64,000 nucleotides of DNA, taken from positions 558,001 to 622,000 of the forward strand of contig NZ_CP049246.1 in assembly GCF_011046555.1 (NCBI RefSeq). The letters run 5' to 3'. This DNA is from Sphingobacterium lactis. GTDB taxonomy: Bacteria; Bacteroidota; Bacteroidia; Sphingobacteriales; Sphingobacteriaceae. The translations under genes and the position numbers were made by a program. This document shows positions 1-9,059 of this stretch, one piece after another (position 1 is the first letter of the stretch; every line of letters starts with the position of its first letter). The notes below the pieces were generated by a model. It made no database searches. It saw nothing but the letters and a program-made list of their open reading frames with translations, and was not told the origin of the DNA.

Positions 1-549
1 GGCCACCATCAATTCTTGGGCAGTATCTATCGGGAAAGGCAGATCAATCTCCGATAGGAAACTCTCGGTATCTCCTTCCTGCACCACGAAACCACCACCA
101 ATAGAATAATAGGTTTCCGAAACAGCAGTTTCGTTCGCTAAGAAAGCTTGAAATGTAACAGCATTCGGGTGGAATGGCAAACTTTGGTCATATAGGAACA
201 ACAGGTCATCCGTATAGGAAAATGGAATTTCCTTCTTCCCGCCCAATTGCAGCTGTTGATTGGTTTTTATACGATCTACTTTTGGCACGACATCGCTGAC
301 ATCAAAGGTAACGGGATCATCTCCACTGAGACCAAGTAGCACGGCAATATCCGTTCCGTGACCGACACCCGTTTTAGCCAATGAGCCGTACAGCAGGATT
401 TTTATTTCCTTCACCTCCCCTAAAACACCTTTACTCTCAAGCACTTCCACAAAACGTTGTGCTGCGCGCCAAGGTCCTAACGTATGGGAACTGGAGGGAC
501 CAATCCCAATCTTAAACATATCGAAAATAGAAATCTGCTCTTTTGCCAT
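1..549 (-). CDS. sdaA: L-serine ammonia-lyase (L-serine dehydratase), N-terminal part
   Basis: Partial gene: it starts at an ATG at 549 and runs off the left edge, leaving about 183 residues. The enzyme deaminates L-serine to pyruvate and ammonia using an oxygen-sensitive 4Fe-4S cluster. The N-terminus reads SIFDMFKIGIGPSSSHTLGP, the signature of the beta domain of single-chain bacterial serine dehydratases, and GHGTDIAVLLGL follows. The cluster-binding cysteines would lie in the missing C-terminal part. It is separated from the downstream-reading neighbour by a terminator-like hairpin. With tdh and kbl elsewhere in the window it fits a threonine/serine catabolic capacity. The family call is safe; completeness of the gene cannot be judged. 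Confidence 0.93.
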   Translation of the reverse strand, partial: MAKEQISIFDMFKIGIGPSSSHTLGPWRAAQRFVEVLESKGVLGEVKEIKILLYGSLAKTGVGHGTDIAVLLGLSGDDPVTFDVSDVVPKVDRIKTNQQLQLGGKKEIPFSYTDDLLFLYDQSLPFHPNAVTFQAFLANETAVSETYYSIGGGFVVQEGDTESFLSEIDLPFPIDTAQELMVA

Positions 550-590
550 GTTACAAATTATTCATAACAAAATTAGGCTTTCTTTTCGAT

Positions 591-616
591 AAAAAAAGCC
601 AGTATCGATTACTGGC
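591..616 (-). terminator. Rho-independent terminator after the GH3 gene
   Basis: Perfect 7-bp stem GCCAGTA / TACTGGC with a 5-nt loop, followed on the minus strand by a run of seven T (A591-597 on the plus strand). It lies 30 bases beyond the GH3 stop codon and before the serine dehydratase start, so it should separate the two transcripts. Confidence 0.8.
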
Positions 617-644
617 TCAATTCTTATTTTTTTAACATTTGGAA

Positions 645-2354
645 TTAAATTCCGTCACCATTCTTAAGATCCTTAGAAATCGTAACAGGTAATCTCCCCT
701 CTGGTTTTATTTGTTTCAATAAAGCCTTCAATGCCGCTTTTTGCATAAAGAAATCATTCTGGTATCCCAAAAGAATGGATGAACTGCGCATCACATCTAC
801 GGAATTCAAGGCATACGGATTGGTAAACATAACGGTTACTGTTCTTCTACCGGCCAACCTGTCGATGAAATGCTTGGTAGCATCGTTGAAATGCAACTCG
901 GAACGTGGTCTAGATCGGTTATCATGGACAACAAGTACAATCTGACGATGTCCCCGTGCTGCCTTGATCAATTCCTCCAACTGTTCCTCGGTTTCATTAC
1001 CCTTCACATAATATTGGTCATGCTGCGTCAATTGCAAGGCTAACCCTTTTTCAAAATCCTGCGCCTTATCGATACCCACGCTGACAACTGCAGTTCCTCT
1101 GCGCACATCAAAGCGTTTCAATCCGCGTTCGGACTTCACTAACGTGATTGCTGCATCGGCCATGCGTTGCACCAAACTCTGCGCACTTGGCGTGTTGAGG
1201 TCTTGGATCAGGTTCCGCGTATTTACATTTTGGCGTTTATCCAGACCAACCCAAAGTTTTGCTGCCAATACTTTTTTAACACGCGCATCGATGTCGGCCT
1301 GTTTGATTCTTCCTGAAGCGATTGCTTTTTGAATGAGGTCAATGGCACGACCGGAGTTTTCCGAAACCTCGAGTAAATCGTGACCGGCTTCAATGGCCAT
1401 GACGTCCGCTTCACCATTCGGAAAAAACTTCTTCACCCCTTTCATATCCATCGCATCCGTAACAGTCAGCCCCTTGAAGCCCAATTCATTGCGCAATAGG
1501 TCAGTGACTACCTTTTTAGAAATGGAAGATGGCATATTTGGCGTGGCATCCAATGCCGGAATATTCATATGCGCCACCATAACCGATGGTGCACCCGCTT
1601 GAATCAACTGGCGGAAAGGATAGATCTCCAAGCTGTCCAAACGTTTTCTATCGAACTTCAATTGGGGAAGATCGTGGTGTGAATCCACGTCAGTATCGCC
1701 ATGACCCGGGAAGTGTTTCAAAGAGGCTAGGATCCCACCTTGAACCATACCATCCATATAGGCTTTGGCCTTGGCCGTTACTTTCAACTTGTCGTCACCA
1801 AACGATCGGAAATTGATCACGGGGTTCTTCGGGTTATTATTGATGTCAACAACGGGAGCAAAATTGAAATGCATGCCTATGCGCTGAAAATCACGTGCAA
1901 CCTGTCTGCCCATTTCATAGATAATGTTATTATTCTGGATAGCACCCAAGGTCATCTGATATGGGAAAGAAATCGTCGAATCCGGCATGCGCATGCCCAA
2001 TCCCCATTCCCCATCAAAGGTAATCAACAAAGGCACCTTACTTGCTTTCTGGTATTTGTTGAACATATTCGCATGGCGAACAGGGCCTCCCTGAAAGACA
2101 ACAAGACCACCTAACTGTTCCCGTTCAATTACACGTTGTACGGAATCGATGTATTTCTGTCCAAGATTCGTATGCGCACGAACCAGAAATAACTGAGCGA
2201 TCCGTTGTTTCGGTGTCAATGTATTAAATACCGAATCAACCCATGTATGCTTTTGGTTGATAAAAGTCACAAAATCAGCCTTTTTTGTCTGCGCGAAACC
2301 AGCAGTAACAAGCACCGTGGACAGTAAGACTATTCCTAAAAGTTTTTTAATCAT
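645..2354 (-). CDS. Glycoside hydrolase family 3, beta-N-acetylhexosaminidase (NagZ-like)
   Basis: Secreted or periplasmic GH3 enzyme of 569 residues, likely removing beta-linked N-acetylglucosamine from peptidoglycan fragments. Residues 1-22 are a signal peptide ending AGFAQ. The GH3 barrel carries the NagZ-type loop KHFPGHGDTDVDSH (213-226, His/Asp general acid-base dyad) and the nucleophile Asp300 in TVTDAMDM. A GH3 C-terminal sandwich domain follows and the protein ends shortly after its GRLPVTI strand. In many Bacteroidota the homologous protein continues into a serine beta-lactamase domain (about 1000 residues); here that half is absent and a matching piece is encoded at 60692. The ATG at 2354 is preferred over a GTG one codon upstream. 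The TetR gene lies 88 bases upstream on the same strand. Confidence 0.92.
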   Translation of the reverse strand: MIKKLLGIVLLSTVLVTAGFAQTKKADFVTFINQKHTWVDSVFNTLTPKQRIAQLFLVRAHTNLGQKYIDSVQRVIEREQLGGLVVFQGGPVRHANMFNKYQKASKVPLLITFDGEWGLGMRMPDSTISFPYQMTLGAIQNNNIIYEMGRQVARDFQRIGMHFNFAPVVDINNNPKNPVINFRSFGDDKLKVTAKAKAYMDGMVQGGILASLKHFPGHGDTDVDSHHDLPQLKFDRKRLDSLEIYPFRQLIQAGAPSVMVAHMNIPALDATPNMPSSISKKVVTDLLRNELGFKGLTVTDAMDMKGVKKFFPNGEADVMAIEAGHDLLEVSENSGRAIDLIQKAIASGRIKQADIDARVKKVLAAKLWVGLDKRQNVNTRNLIQDLNTPSAQSLVQRMADAAITLVKSERGLKRFDVRRGTAVVSVGIDKAQDFEKGLALQLTQHDQYYVKGNETEEQLEELIKAARGHRQIVLVVHDNRSRPRSELHFNDATKHFIDRLAGRRTVTVMFTNPYALNSVDVMRSSSILLGYQNDFFMQKAALKALLKQIKPEGRLPVTISKDLKNGDGI

Positions 2355-2442
2355 CACAAATTAGTTTATGCGAAATACGGGAATTTTGCTTGATTTATAA
2401 AATATATTGCATATTTAAATCAAGAACACGCACAAAAGCGCA

Positions 2443-2985
2443 TTACACGAGGTTGTATTTTTGCTCAACCAAACGGGACAGCTCAACAGCATTCTCAATT
2501 TCACCACAGGCTTCCTTCTTCCAGAGCATATCGATAATCAACAAAAGAAATTGGGTTTCGAGTTCCGGATTAGGATAACCGAGTTCTAAAAAAGCACGTT
2601 GGATAATGGGCTGAACAGGCTTAATGAACAATTCATGTTGGGATTTTGAAAAACTGTGGTGCGATAGACGCTCCTGAAGTTTCCAGAACAAGGGCTCTTC
2701 CGCAACCAATTTCCCAGGTAACTGCACCATATTCCGTAAAAAGTCCTTTGCACTCTTATAGGTCATCATACCTTTATGATGCAACAGCACTTTACGATAG
2801 CCTGATTTAACAATATGCGCCAATAGGGCATCCTTATTACCGAAGTGCTTAAAGATCAATGCTTCGGAAACCCCAGCATTGGAGGCAATCTCCTTCGTCG
2901 AGGTATCCAAATAGCCCTTACTCGCAAATAATTGCAAGGCTGTCTGTAAAATTCTTTCCTTTCTACTGAATGTTGTTTCTTTCAT
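2443..2985 (-). CDS. TetR/AcrR family transcriptional regulator
   Basis: 180-residue DNA-binding regulator. The N-terminal helix-turn-helix is typical: RKERILQTALQLFASKGY, then TSTKEIASNAGVSEALIFKH, residues about 8-50. The C-terminal part (about 60-175) is a divergent ligand-binding helical domain with no recognisable ligand. It is transcribed toward the GH3 gene (88-base gap) and divergently from the TonB-type receptor at 3178, so either could be its target. A TATATTTG box lies 15 bases upstream of its ATG. Confidence 0.9.
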   Translation of the reverse strand: MKETTFSRKERILQTALQLFASKGYLDTSTKEIASNAGVSEALIFKHFGNKDALLAHIVKSGYRKVLLHHKGMMTYKSAKDFLRNMVQLPGKLVAEEPLFWKLQERLSHHSFSKSQHELFIKPVQPIIQRAFLELGYPNPELETQFLLLIIDMLWKKEACGEIENAVELSRLVEQKYNLV

Positions 2986-2999
2986 CTATAATATCGGAA

Positions 3000-3007
3000 C
3001 AAATATA
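3000..3007 (-). promoter_or_regulatory. Candidate -7 box for the TetR gene
   Basis: Minus-strand TATATTTG matches the Bacteroidota TAnnTTTG element and ends 15 bases before the ATG at 2985. No clear -33 TTTG partner was identified, so this rests on the -7 match and position alone. Confidence 0.45.
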
Positions 3008-3177
3008 TCCTTTTTTTTGAAAACAGCGCCTAATTGACCGGGTTGAACCCTGCGCAAGATATTGGAAAGAAAAGGCAATCAAATACAAGATTGAATGGCA
3101 AAAATGTATCTTTTTTGTGATTATAAAGTGGCAACCAACGAATTGTAGTAATATTGACAAATCAATTAAATCGACCA

Positions 3178-5952
3178 ATGAAACACATCCTTTTCCTGTT
3201 ATTGTCCATCTTTATCGGGCACAATGCTTTCGCCCAGGTGCAGCTTCAAGGAAAAGTAATCGACAAGACAAAAAACAGCGGGTTGCAGGATGCGACCATT
3301 CAATTACTGAACCTACAGGATTCCACCATCCGCACTGCTAAATCAGTTGATCAAGGAGCATTTAGCGTGGATCGACTTGCCCATGGCGACTACCAGGTTC
3401 AGGTTACCCTATTGGGCTATAAAAAGTATGAGGAAAAACTGAAGGTTCAACAAAACAACCCTCTGCTATCGATTTCCCTCGAACCGGGGGAAATCCTGAT
3501 CGAAGAAATCAATATCGAAGCGCCTGCGAGCATTGCGATCAAGGGAGATACCATGGAATTCAATGCCCGTAATTTTGCTACCCGGCAATATGCCGATGCG
3601 GACGAAATGGTCTCCCAGGTTCCCGGTGTGACGGTGGATGAGGACGGCAATGTTTCTGCCCATGGGGAAGAGGTCAAACGGATCTTGGTGGATGGTAAGG
3701 AGTTCTTCAGTACGGATCCAAAGATTGCACTCAAGAACCTTCCTGCCGACATTATCGACAAAATCCAGCTCATCGATGAAAAAAGCGAACAGGCAAGATT
3801 TTCCGGATTTGATGACGGTAAGCGCAATAAGGTGATCAATATCGTGACCAAACCGGATAAAAAGAAGGGTTACTTCGGTAAAGCGAATGCCGGAAAAGGC
3901 GATAGCGATAAATTCACGTTGAGCACCGCCATGAATGCTTTTAAGGGCGACCAGAAAATCGGCATCAACATCATGGCCAACAACCTGAACGAGACAGAAT
4001 TCCATCAAGCTGGTGGAGGAAGCCGCAGGAGCAACAACAATGTAACAGGTGGGATTTCCGATACCTATGCCGCCGGCGCCAACTACAGCAACACCTTCCT
4101 GAACAAAAAAATGGAGGTCAATGGGAACTATCGGTTCCGCAGTGTGAACGCCTTTACGGACACGTATTCGGACATTGAATACCTCATGGGCAGTCGTGCG
4201 AATCAGTTCCAGAATCAACATGAGATCAGCGATGTGGGCAATACGGCCCACAATGTGAATGCCCGGGTACGTTGGGAAATCGACAGCCTAAACCGGCTGG
4301 ACTTTACACCAAACATCAGCTACCAGAAGAATGACCGCATCGGCTCTAATATCAGCAGCATGACTAAGGGCGGCACCGAGATGTTGAACAATTCCGACCG
4401 AACGGTAAACAACAGCAACAACAACTTCAGCTATGGTGCAGGCTTCACGTACATGCGGCGCCTGAAAAACCCCGGCCAGACCATCTCCCTCAACGTCAAT
4501 GCCAATAAAAGCAGCAACGAAGCGCTGGGAAAAACGCTGGCGTTCAATGAATATTACCAAGACGCCGTATTGAACAGGATAGACACCAACGACCGGGAGA
4601 GCACCACCAATGGATATGGCTCCGGCATAAACACCAAGTTGGCCTATACGCATAATATCACTAAATTATCCCGTTTCCAGGCGAATTATGGGTACCGCAA
4701 CACCAATAATTATTCCGACCGAAAGACCATGGAATTCCTGGCAGAAACGGGGCAATATGAAGAGTTGAATGAGCGCCTGAGCAATGCTTTTCGGAATGAT
4801 TTCAACCACCACAGCGCAGGATTGTCCTATTCCTACAACAAAAGAGATACCTTCCGCTTCCAGATTGGGCTGAATTATGAGCACGGTATCCGCATAAATG
4901 ACCGGACCGTTCCCATTAACCTCAAAACAAAAGCAGACTTTGGCAGCTTCCTGCCGGAGATGACCATGGTTTATTTTTTCAATAAGCAACGAAACCTGGA
5001 GTTCAATTACAATACGGCCACCAATACACCGAGCATTAACCAATTGCAGGATTATATCGACAACTCCAATGAGCTGATGGTTCGCAACGGTAATCCCAAC
5101 CTGGATCAGGAATATAACCACAACCTGCGCCTTCAGTTTCGGGACGTAAATCGGCAGAACGGCAGAAGCTTCAACAGCAACCTTAACTTTTCGTACATCA
5201 ACAATAAGATCATCAACTCGACCATGACCACGGACAGTACCATTACGCTCTTTGATGACATCATTTTGGGTGCTGGTGGGCAATACATCGTCCCTGAAAA
5301 TGTGGACGGTGAGATATCCCTACGTTCGACCAACAGTTATGGCCTACCGATCAAAAAATGGGGCATCAACCTGAACCTCAACAACGCGCTTTTCTACAAC
5401 CGCAAGTATGCGATATTAAATAAAGTCTTGACACCCAACCATGGCTACGGATTGAATCAACGGGTCGGAATTGCCAGTAATTTCAGCAGGAAAGTGATAC
5501 TAGGATTGGATTATGGCGTCAGCATGAACTTTACGAACAACCCTCAGGCCGAAATACAGCATTATAAGGTCATCAACCATTACTTCAGAAACAAGGCCAC
5601 ATTTGAGGCATGGAAAGACCTCACCTTTGGCTACGACCTATCCTATTACTATAATGATGGCCTGTTGAACAGTAGCGGAACATCGACGACCTTAATGAAT
5701 GCCTTTGTGGGTTATAAAATCTTGAAGGCCAAGAATGCTGAAATTGCACTTCGGGGCTTCGACCTCTTCAATAATGCCACCAATATCAACCGTCGGATTA
5801 CGGAGATCGCTGTTACCGATATCCAATCCAACACCCTAAACCGGTATTTTCTGTTGAGCTTAACCTATAACCTACGCAGCTTTGGATCAATGGGATCTGA
5901 TAATGGGGACTCAGACAGCGACAGAAGGGGCAATAGAAGGAGAAACAGGTAA
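3178..5952 (+). CDS. TonB-dependent receptor-like outer membrane beta-barrel protein
   Basis: 924-residue outer-membrane protein. It has a signal peptide (1-20, ending NAFAQ), a carboxypeptidase-regulatory-like domain (about 22-105), a plug-like region containing ILVDGKEFFSTDPKIAL and a large barrel rich in Asn/Tyr strands, as in the OMP_b-brl_3 family. The last barrel strand (RYFLLSLTYNLRSF) is followed by an acidic then Arg/Asn-rich tail of about 22 residues. There is no SusD-like partner nearby, so the substrate is unknown. A TTG eight codons upstream would also open the frame, but the signal peptide begins at the ATG used here. The downstream M48 gene converges on it with a two-base gap. 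Confidence 0.88.
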   Translation: MKHILFLLLSIFIGHNAFAQVQLQGKVIDKTKNSGLQDATIQLLNLQDSTIRTAKSVDQGAFSVDRLAHGDYQVQVTLLGYKKYEEKLKVQQNNPLLSISLEPGEILIEEINIEAPASIAIKGDTMEFNARNFATRQYADADEMVSQVPGVTVDEDGNVSAHGEEVKRILVDGKEFFSTDPKIALKNLPADIIDKIQLIDEKSEQARFSGFDDGKRNKVINIVTKPDKKKGYFGKANAGKGDSDKFTLSTAMNAFKGDQKIGINIMANNLNETEFHQAGGGSRRSNNNVTGGISDTYAAGANYSNTFLNKKMEVNGNYRFRSVNAFTDTYSDIEYLMGSRANQFQNQHEISDVGNTAHNVNARVRWEIDSLNRLDFTPNISYQKNDRIGSNISSMTKGGTEMLNNSDRTVNNSNNNFSYGAGFTYMRRLKNPGQTISLNVNANKSSNEALGKTLAFNEYYQDAVLNRIDTNDRESTTNGYGSGINTKLAYTHNITKLSRFQANYGYRNTNNYSDRKTMEFLAETGQYEELNERLSNAFRNDFNHHSAGLSYSYNKRDTFRFQIGLNYEHGIRINDRTVPINLKTKADFGSFLPEMTMVYFFNKQRNLEFNYNTATNTPSINQLQDYIDNSNELMVRNGNPNLDQEYNHNLRLQFRDVNRQNGRSFNSNLNFSYINNKIINSTMTTDSTITLFDDIILGAGGQYIVPENVDGEISLRSTNSYGLPIKKWGINLNLNNALFYNRKYAILNKVLTPNHGYGLNQRVGIASNFSRKVILGLDYGVSMNFTNNPQAEIQHYKVINHYFRNKATFEAWKDLTFGYDLSYYYNDGLLNSSGTSTTLMNAFVGYKILKAKNAEIALRGFDLFNNATNINRRITEIAVTDIQSNTLNRYFLLSLTYNLRSFGSMGSDNGDSDSDRRGNRRRNR

Positions 5953-5954
5953 GA

Positions 5955-6749
5955 TTACTGGGGTTCTGCTCCAAGATAATCCTGTATGCGGCGCTTTAGT
6001 GCTTTATATGTTTCTCTGGAAATAGGGCTCTTATACGTTCCGCTTTGCTGGCCATCCAATTTCTTTCTGATATAGGCCTTCCGTTCCGAAGGATTGGGAT
6101 GGGAAGAAACCCAGCTGTCCACGTCATCTGAGCCAAAGAATATGTCAAATAGTTCCATCACTTTGACCAAGCTATTTGGATCCACCTTAGTCTGCTGCAG
6201 ATAATCAACTGCAGTTTCATCAGCTTCTTTTTCCAATTTGCGGGAAAAGGCTTGCGAGGTCAGGAAACTGGTCACCTCTCCAGCTCCCGAACTGGACAGC
6301 AAGAGATCCAGCCCGAAATTGGTAACGAGGGCGCGCATCACATGATTCTTTTCACAGTGTGCGATTTCATGGGCAAGAATGGCCGAGACATAATCCGCAC
6401 TATCCAAGAAATCAATCAATCCGGTGGTCAATACGATTTGATCATCCGGAAGGGCAAAAGCATTCACCTCTTCGCTCACCATCAGGTATAACCTGTAATC
6501 TTTGGCATCGATATGATTTTGATCCAACAGGGGAACAAAAAGGGAATCCAGCGTTGGCATGATACTATCGGTATCGATAAAGTCATGGGAATATTCCAGA
6601 TTTTCCAATACCATTTCCCCTAGCTTCTCTTCCAGCCGATGTTGATTTTCATCAACCTTAAAGATCGAGAGCCAATTGACCTGCGCTAAAAGTATATAGG
6701 CGAGTGCAATCCCACCCAGCAAAAGAAAGAATTTACCTGCTATCTTCAT
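5955..6749 (-). CDS. M48 family metalloprotease
   Basis: 264-residue zinc protease. An N-terminal membrane segment or uncleaved signal (about 5-24) is followed by a periplasmic peptidase_M48 domain with the zinc motif HEIAH at 127-131 and a downstream EKEADETAVDYL segment that would supply the third ligand. C-terminal SSHPNPSERKAYI is typical of BepA/LoiP-type M48 enzymes, which act in envelope quality control. It is the last gene of a four-gene minus-strand operon and overlaps the DUF4870 gene by four bases (ATGA), implying translational coupling. Its substrate is not evident. Confidence 0.9.
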   Translation of the reverse strand: MKIAGKFFLLLGGIALAYILLAQVNWLSIFKVDENQHRLEEKLGEMVLENLEYSHDFIDTDSIMPTLDSLFVPLLDQNHIDAKDYRLYLMVSEEVNAFALPDDQIVLTTGLIDFLDSADYVSAILAHEIAHCEKNHVMRALVTNFGLDLLLSSSGAGEVTSFLTSQAFSRKLEKEADETAVDYLQQTKVDPNSLVKVMELFDIFFGSDDVDSWVSSHPNPSERKAYIRKKLDGQQSGTYKSPISRETYKALKRRIQDYLGAEPQ

Positions 6750-7189
6750 CGCTTCATCATATTATCGGTTAAGTCCGCAAACAGAAACCAGCGAACATGA
6801 ATGCCCTTCCGGGTTTGAATGGAGGTATAGATTGTCGAGATAATCTCAATGGCATTGAGTGCCACCACCAACATCATATAGGCGATGTAGGCATTGGTGA
6901 CAACTGATTTTTGAAGAATAATTCCCAGGGTCCACCAGAATGCGGTAGTATTAAAAAAGAAAATAGAAAATTGAGAGATCAGTGCTTGGGTACAGTGCCA
7001 TTTCACGAATTGTGGGGCCTTTCTGTTGGCCAGATAGAAGGCAACCGTAGCAATAAGATTGAATATGGGCAGCGGTAATCCGACAAACAGCGCAAATAAC
7101 GACATCAAGTAACTATTGGATGCGTATTCGCGTTCCGACTCTGTAATCTCTCGGGGATTAAAGGCTATAGCCCTTTCTTGATATTCCAT
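6746..7189 (-). CDS. DUF4870-like membrane protein
   Basis: 147-residue protein with about four predicted membrane segments (roughly residues 30-50, 65-85, 90-112 and a weaker one near 115-130). The KWHCTQALISQFSIFFF segment resembles the HxxQAL signature of DUF4870 (Tic20-like) membrane proteins. Function unknown. It overlaps the DUF2752 gene by 25 bases upstream and the M48 gene by 4 bases downstream, so the products are probably made together. Confidence 0.7.
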   Translation of the reverse strand: MEYQERAIAFNPREITESEREYASNSYLMSLFALFVGLPLPIFNLIATVAFYLANRKAPQFVKWHCTQALISQFSIFFFNTTAFWWTLGIILQKSVVTNAYIAYMMLVVALNAIEIISTIYTSIQTRKGIHVRWFLFADLTDNMMKR

Positions 7190-7572
7190 ATCCAGTTCAG
7201 TAAAATGAGTACGACTAAAACGCTACTGATTAAGGTATGCCGCTGTAGGAAAAGCTCCGTTCGGCGATACATCTTTTCGTAAACCCGCTTTTTGGCTAGC
7301 CCATCATACAGCATGAGCGCGAGAATAGCAATAAACAGCAAGGCCGATAGCACGCCTAATGGGTTGATGAGGATCGCCCCTCTCCAATCGCCCTGCAGCA
7401 GTGCGGTTATGGACCTTGTACTTCCGCAGGATGGGCATGGATAACCAGTAACAGCTTTTACCGGGCACACAACAATATGCGCATCGCTGTAATAGTCCAG
7501 TGCCAACCACAAAAGGCCAAAGAAACAAACTATCGCTGTTGTCAGGTATAGCTTGTTCTTTTCCTGTCTCAT
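7165..7572 (-). CDS. DUF2752 family membrane protein
   Basis: 135-residue protein with three likely membrane helices. The conserved cysteine motif of DUF2752 is clear: CPVKAVTGYPCPSCGSTRS at about 36-54, between the first and second helices. DUF2752 proteins are uncharacterised but often neighbour TM2-domain genes, as here. The ATG at 7572 lies three bases from the TM2 stop codon and the 3' end overlaps the DUF4870 gene by 25 bases. Confidence 0.85.
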   Translation of the reverse strand: MRQEKNKLYLTTAIVCFFGLLWLALDYYSDAHIVVCPVKAVTGYPCPSCGSTRSITALLQGDWRGAILINPLGVLSALLFIAILALMLYDGLAKKRVYEKMYRRTELFLQRHTLISSVLVVLILLNWIWNIKKGL

Positions 7573-7575
7573 CGA

Positions 7576-7917
7576 TTAATAGCTTAATGCAGTGACTACT
7601 TTTTCAAAATTCTTGGACTTCGTAGCGCCCATGATCAAGAACCAGTCAATAATGGTCCAGATTCCCAGACCACCACAGGTAAGTAACTTTGCAATGCCCA
7701 GACCGGTATCCCCGATCATAAAGCGGTCTATTCCAAAGTGGCCAGCCAGGATGGAAACGATCAAAACTGTCGTTGGATCCTTGTATTGCTGAATCTGAAC
7801 GTTCGTGTATTTATTCTCATCAGCTTTGGACAACAAGTCCTTGATTTCCATCAAGTGGTACGATTCAAAAAACTTGTTATTGGTCATTAAGAACATATCG
7901 ACCTTTTGACTATCCAT
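7576..7917 (-). CDS. TM2 domain-containing protein
   Basis: 113-residue first gene of the TM2-DUF2752-DUF4870-M48 operon. Residues 1-45 are hydrophilic. Residues about 47-100 form a TM2 domain: two membrane segments with GHFGIDRFMIGDTGLGIAKL and a short turn before a second segment with IWTIIDWFLIM. TM2 proteins have no settled biochemical role. A terminator for the upstream trhO gene sits 24 bases ahead of its ATG. Confidence 0.88.
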   Translation of the reverse strand: MDSQKVDMFLMTNNKFFESYHLMEIKDLLSKADENKYTNVQIQQYKDPTTVLIVSILAGHFGIDRFMIGDTGLGIAKLLTCGGLGIWTIIDWFLIMGATKSKNFEKVVTALSY

Positions 7918-7940
7918 TTCTTTAAATTTATTAGGTTAAT

Positions 7941-7979
7941 AAAAAATCCATTTATCAAGGGAAGATAAATGGATTTTTT
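7941..7979 (-). terminator. Rho-independent terminator after trhO
   Basis: Perfect 16-bp inverted repeat with a 7-nt loop: AAAAAATCCATTTATC at 7941-7956 and its complement at 7964-7979. On the minus strand the stem ends in a T run. It lies 19 bases past the trhO stop codon and just before the TM2 gene. The A/T-flanked symmetry would also let it act on plus-strand transcripts. Confidence 0.82.
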
Positions 7980-7998
7980 CAAATATTTTAATAAAGCG

Positions 7999-8970
7999 TT
8001 AATTTTTAACTAATTTCTTATGCTTTCTTTTGGATATTTTTTCCACGTTTACAGGCTGAGGAACTTTCACGTAATACCCTGTCCCATCGTATTCCCTTTT
8101 GCGGGGATGTGTTTTACAGGCATCCGAACAACAGCCATCCATTTCCCAACCACAGTCGTCACATTGCGTGAAATGTTCATTACATACCGGATTAGCACAG
8201 TTGATCATCTTCGCAGTCACTTTACCACAGTTCTTGCAAGTTGAAACTACCGAAGGGTTCACCGAATTGACAGGCACTGTAACACGGTTGTCAAAGACAT
8301 AACATTCACCTTCGAAATCTTCACCGCCAGCTTCTTTACCGTATTTGATAATTCCGCCATGCAATTGATAAACCTCTTCGAAGCCTTCCTTAAGTAACAG
8401 CGCAGAAGCCTTCTCACACTTGATACCGCCTGTACAATAGGTTAGGATCTTTTTTCCTTTTAAGTGTTCCAGTTCTTTCACTTTTTCCGGAAACTCGCGG
8501 AAATTCTCGATATCCAAAGTCACGGCATTTTTAAATCTGCCGACATTGTGTTCATAGTTTGAACGCACGTCCAAAACGACTACATCGTCCTGATCTTTCA
8601 TCGCCAGGAATTCCTGCGGTTCCAAGTGCTTACCGGTCTGCTTGTTGGGATCAATCTCCTCCGGATTACGCAATCCAGAATGGACAATCTCCGATTTATA
8701 CCGGCAATGCATCTTGATAAACGAAGGCTCATCCACATTGTCGATCTTGAATTCGGTCTTTGCGAAACGAGGGTCACTGTGTACCTGTTCCATATAGGCT
8801 TTACAGCTCTCCGGAGTACCGGAAACCGTTCCGTTCAAACCTTCATCAGCTACGATAATACGGCCGACAAGGTTTAGCGATTTACAAAATTCTAAGTGAT
8901 CTTCCGCAAATTTCTCTGCGTTTTCGATAGGGCTGTAACAGTAGTACAGCAATGTTTGATATTGTGCCAT
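7999..8970 (-). CDS. trhO: tRNA uridine(34) hydroxylase, rhodanese-like
   Basis: 323-residue cytoplasmic enzyme of the TrhO/YceA family, which hydroxylates U34 of certain tRNAs in an oxygen-dependent step toward 5-hydroxyuridine derivatives. It has an N-terminal acylphosphatase-like domain (VADEGLNGTVSGTPESCKAY, about 41-60) and a rhodanese domain with the active-site loop CTGGIKCEKA (about 180-190). A C-terminal Cys-rich segment (CKNCGK, CANPVCNEHF, CDDCGW) follows, as in many family members, and may bind metal. It is monocistronic: a -7 box lies upstream and a strong terminator downstream. Confidence 0.93.
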   Translation of the reverse strand: MAQYQTLLYYCYSPIENAEKFAEDHLEFCKSLNLVGRIIVADEGLNGTVSGTPESCKAYMEQVHSDPRFAKTEFKIDNVDEPSFIKMHCRYKSEIVHSGLRNPEEIDPNKQTGKHLEPQEFLAMKDQDDVVVLDVRSNYEHNVGRFKNAVTLDIENFREFPEKVKELEHLKGKKILTYCTGGIKCEKASALLLKEGFEEVYQLHGGIIKYGKEAGGEDFEGECYVFDNRVTVPVNSVNPSVVSTCKNCGKVTAKMINCANPVCNEHFTQCDDCGWEMDGCCSDACKTHPRKREYDGTGYYVKVPQPVNVEKISKRKHKKLVKN

Positions 8971-9019
8971 AAAGTCATTGATACCGCTGCAAACGGCGTT
9001 TAATGTTAAAATTCTGATG

Positions 9020-9027
9020 CAAAGATA
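9020..9027 (-). promoter_or_regulatory. Candidate -7 box for trhO
   Basis: Minus-strand TATCTTTG, followed by C, gives the full TAnnTTTGC consensus of the Bacteroidota housekeeping sigma factor. A weak TTTC lies about 21 bases upstream. The box is 50 bases from the ATG. Confidence 0.5.
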
Positions 9028-9059
9028 GAAAAAAGGATGTTAACCGAAATTGACTTTCA

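Noticed and set aside
3040..3050. GGGTT-G-AACCC palindrome as a TetR operator
   Set aside because: Only 5-bp arms; could be chance. Position between divergent genes is suggestive but insufficient.
3466..4251. Long antisense frame (261 codons) inside the TonB-type receptor gene
   Set aside because: Composition mirrors the codon pattern of the receptor on the other strand; no start context or recognisable domain.
4666..5283. Antisense frame of 205 codons in the same receptor gene
   Set aside because: Shadow of the well-supported receptor; no domain.
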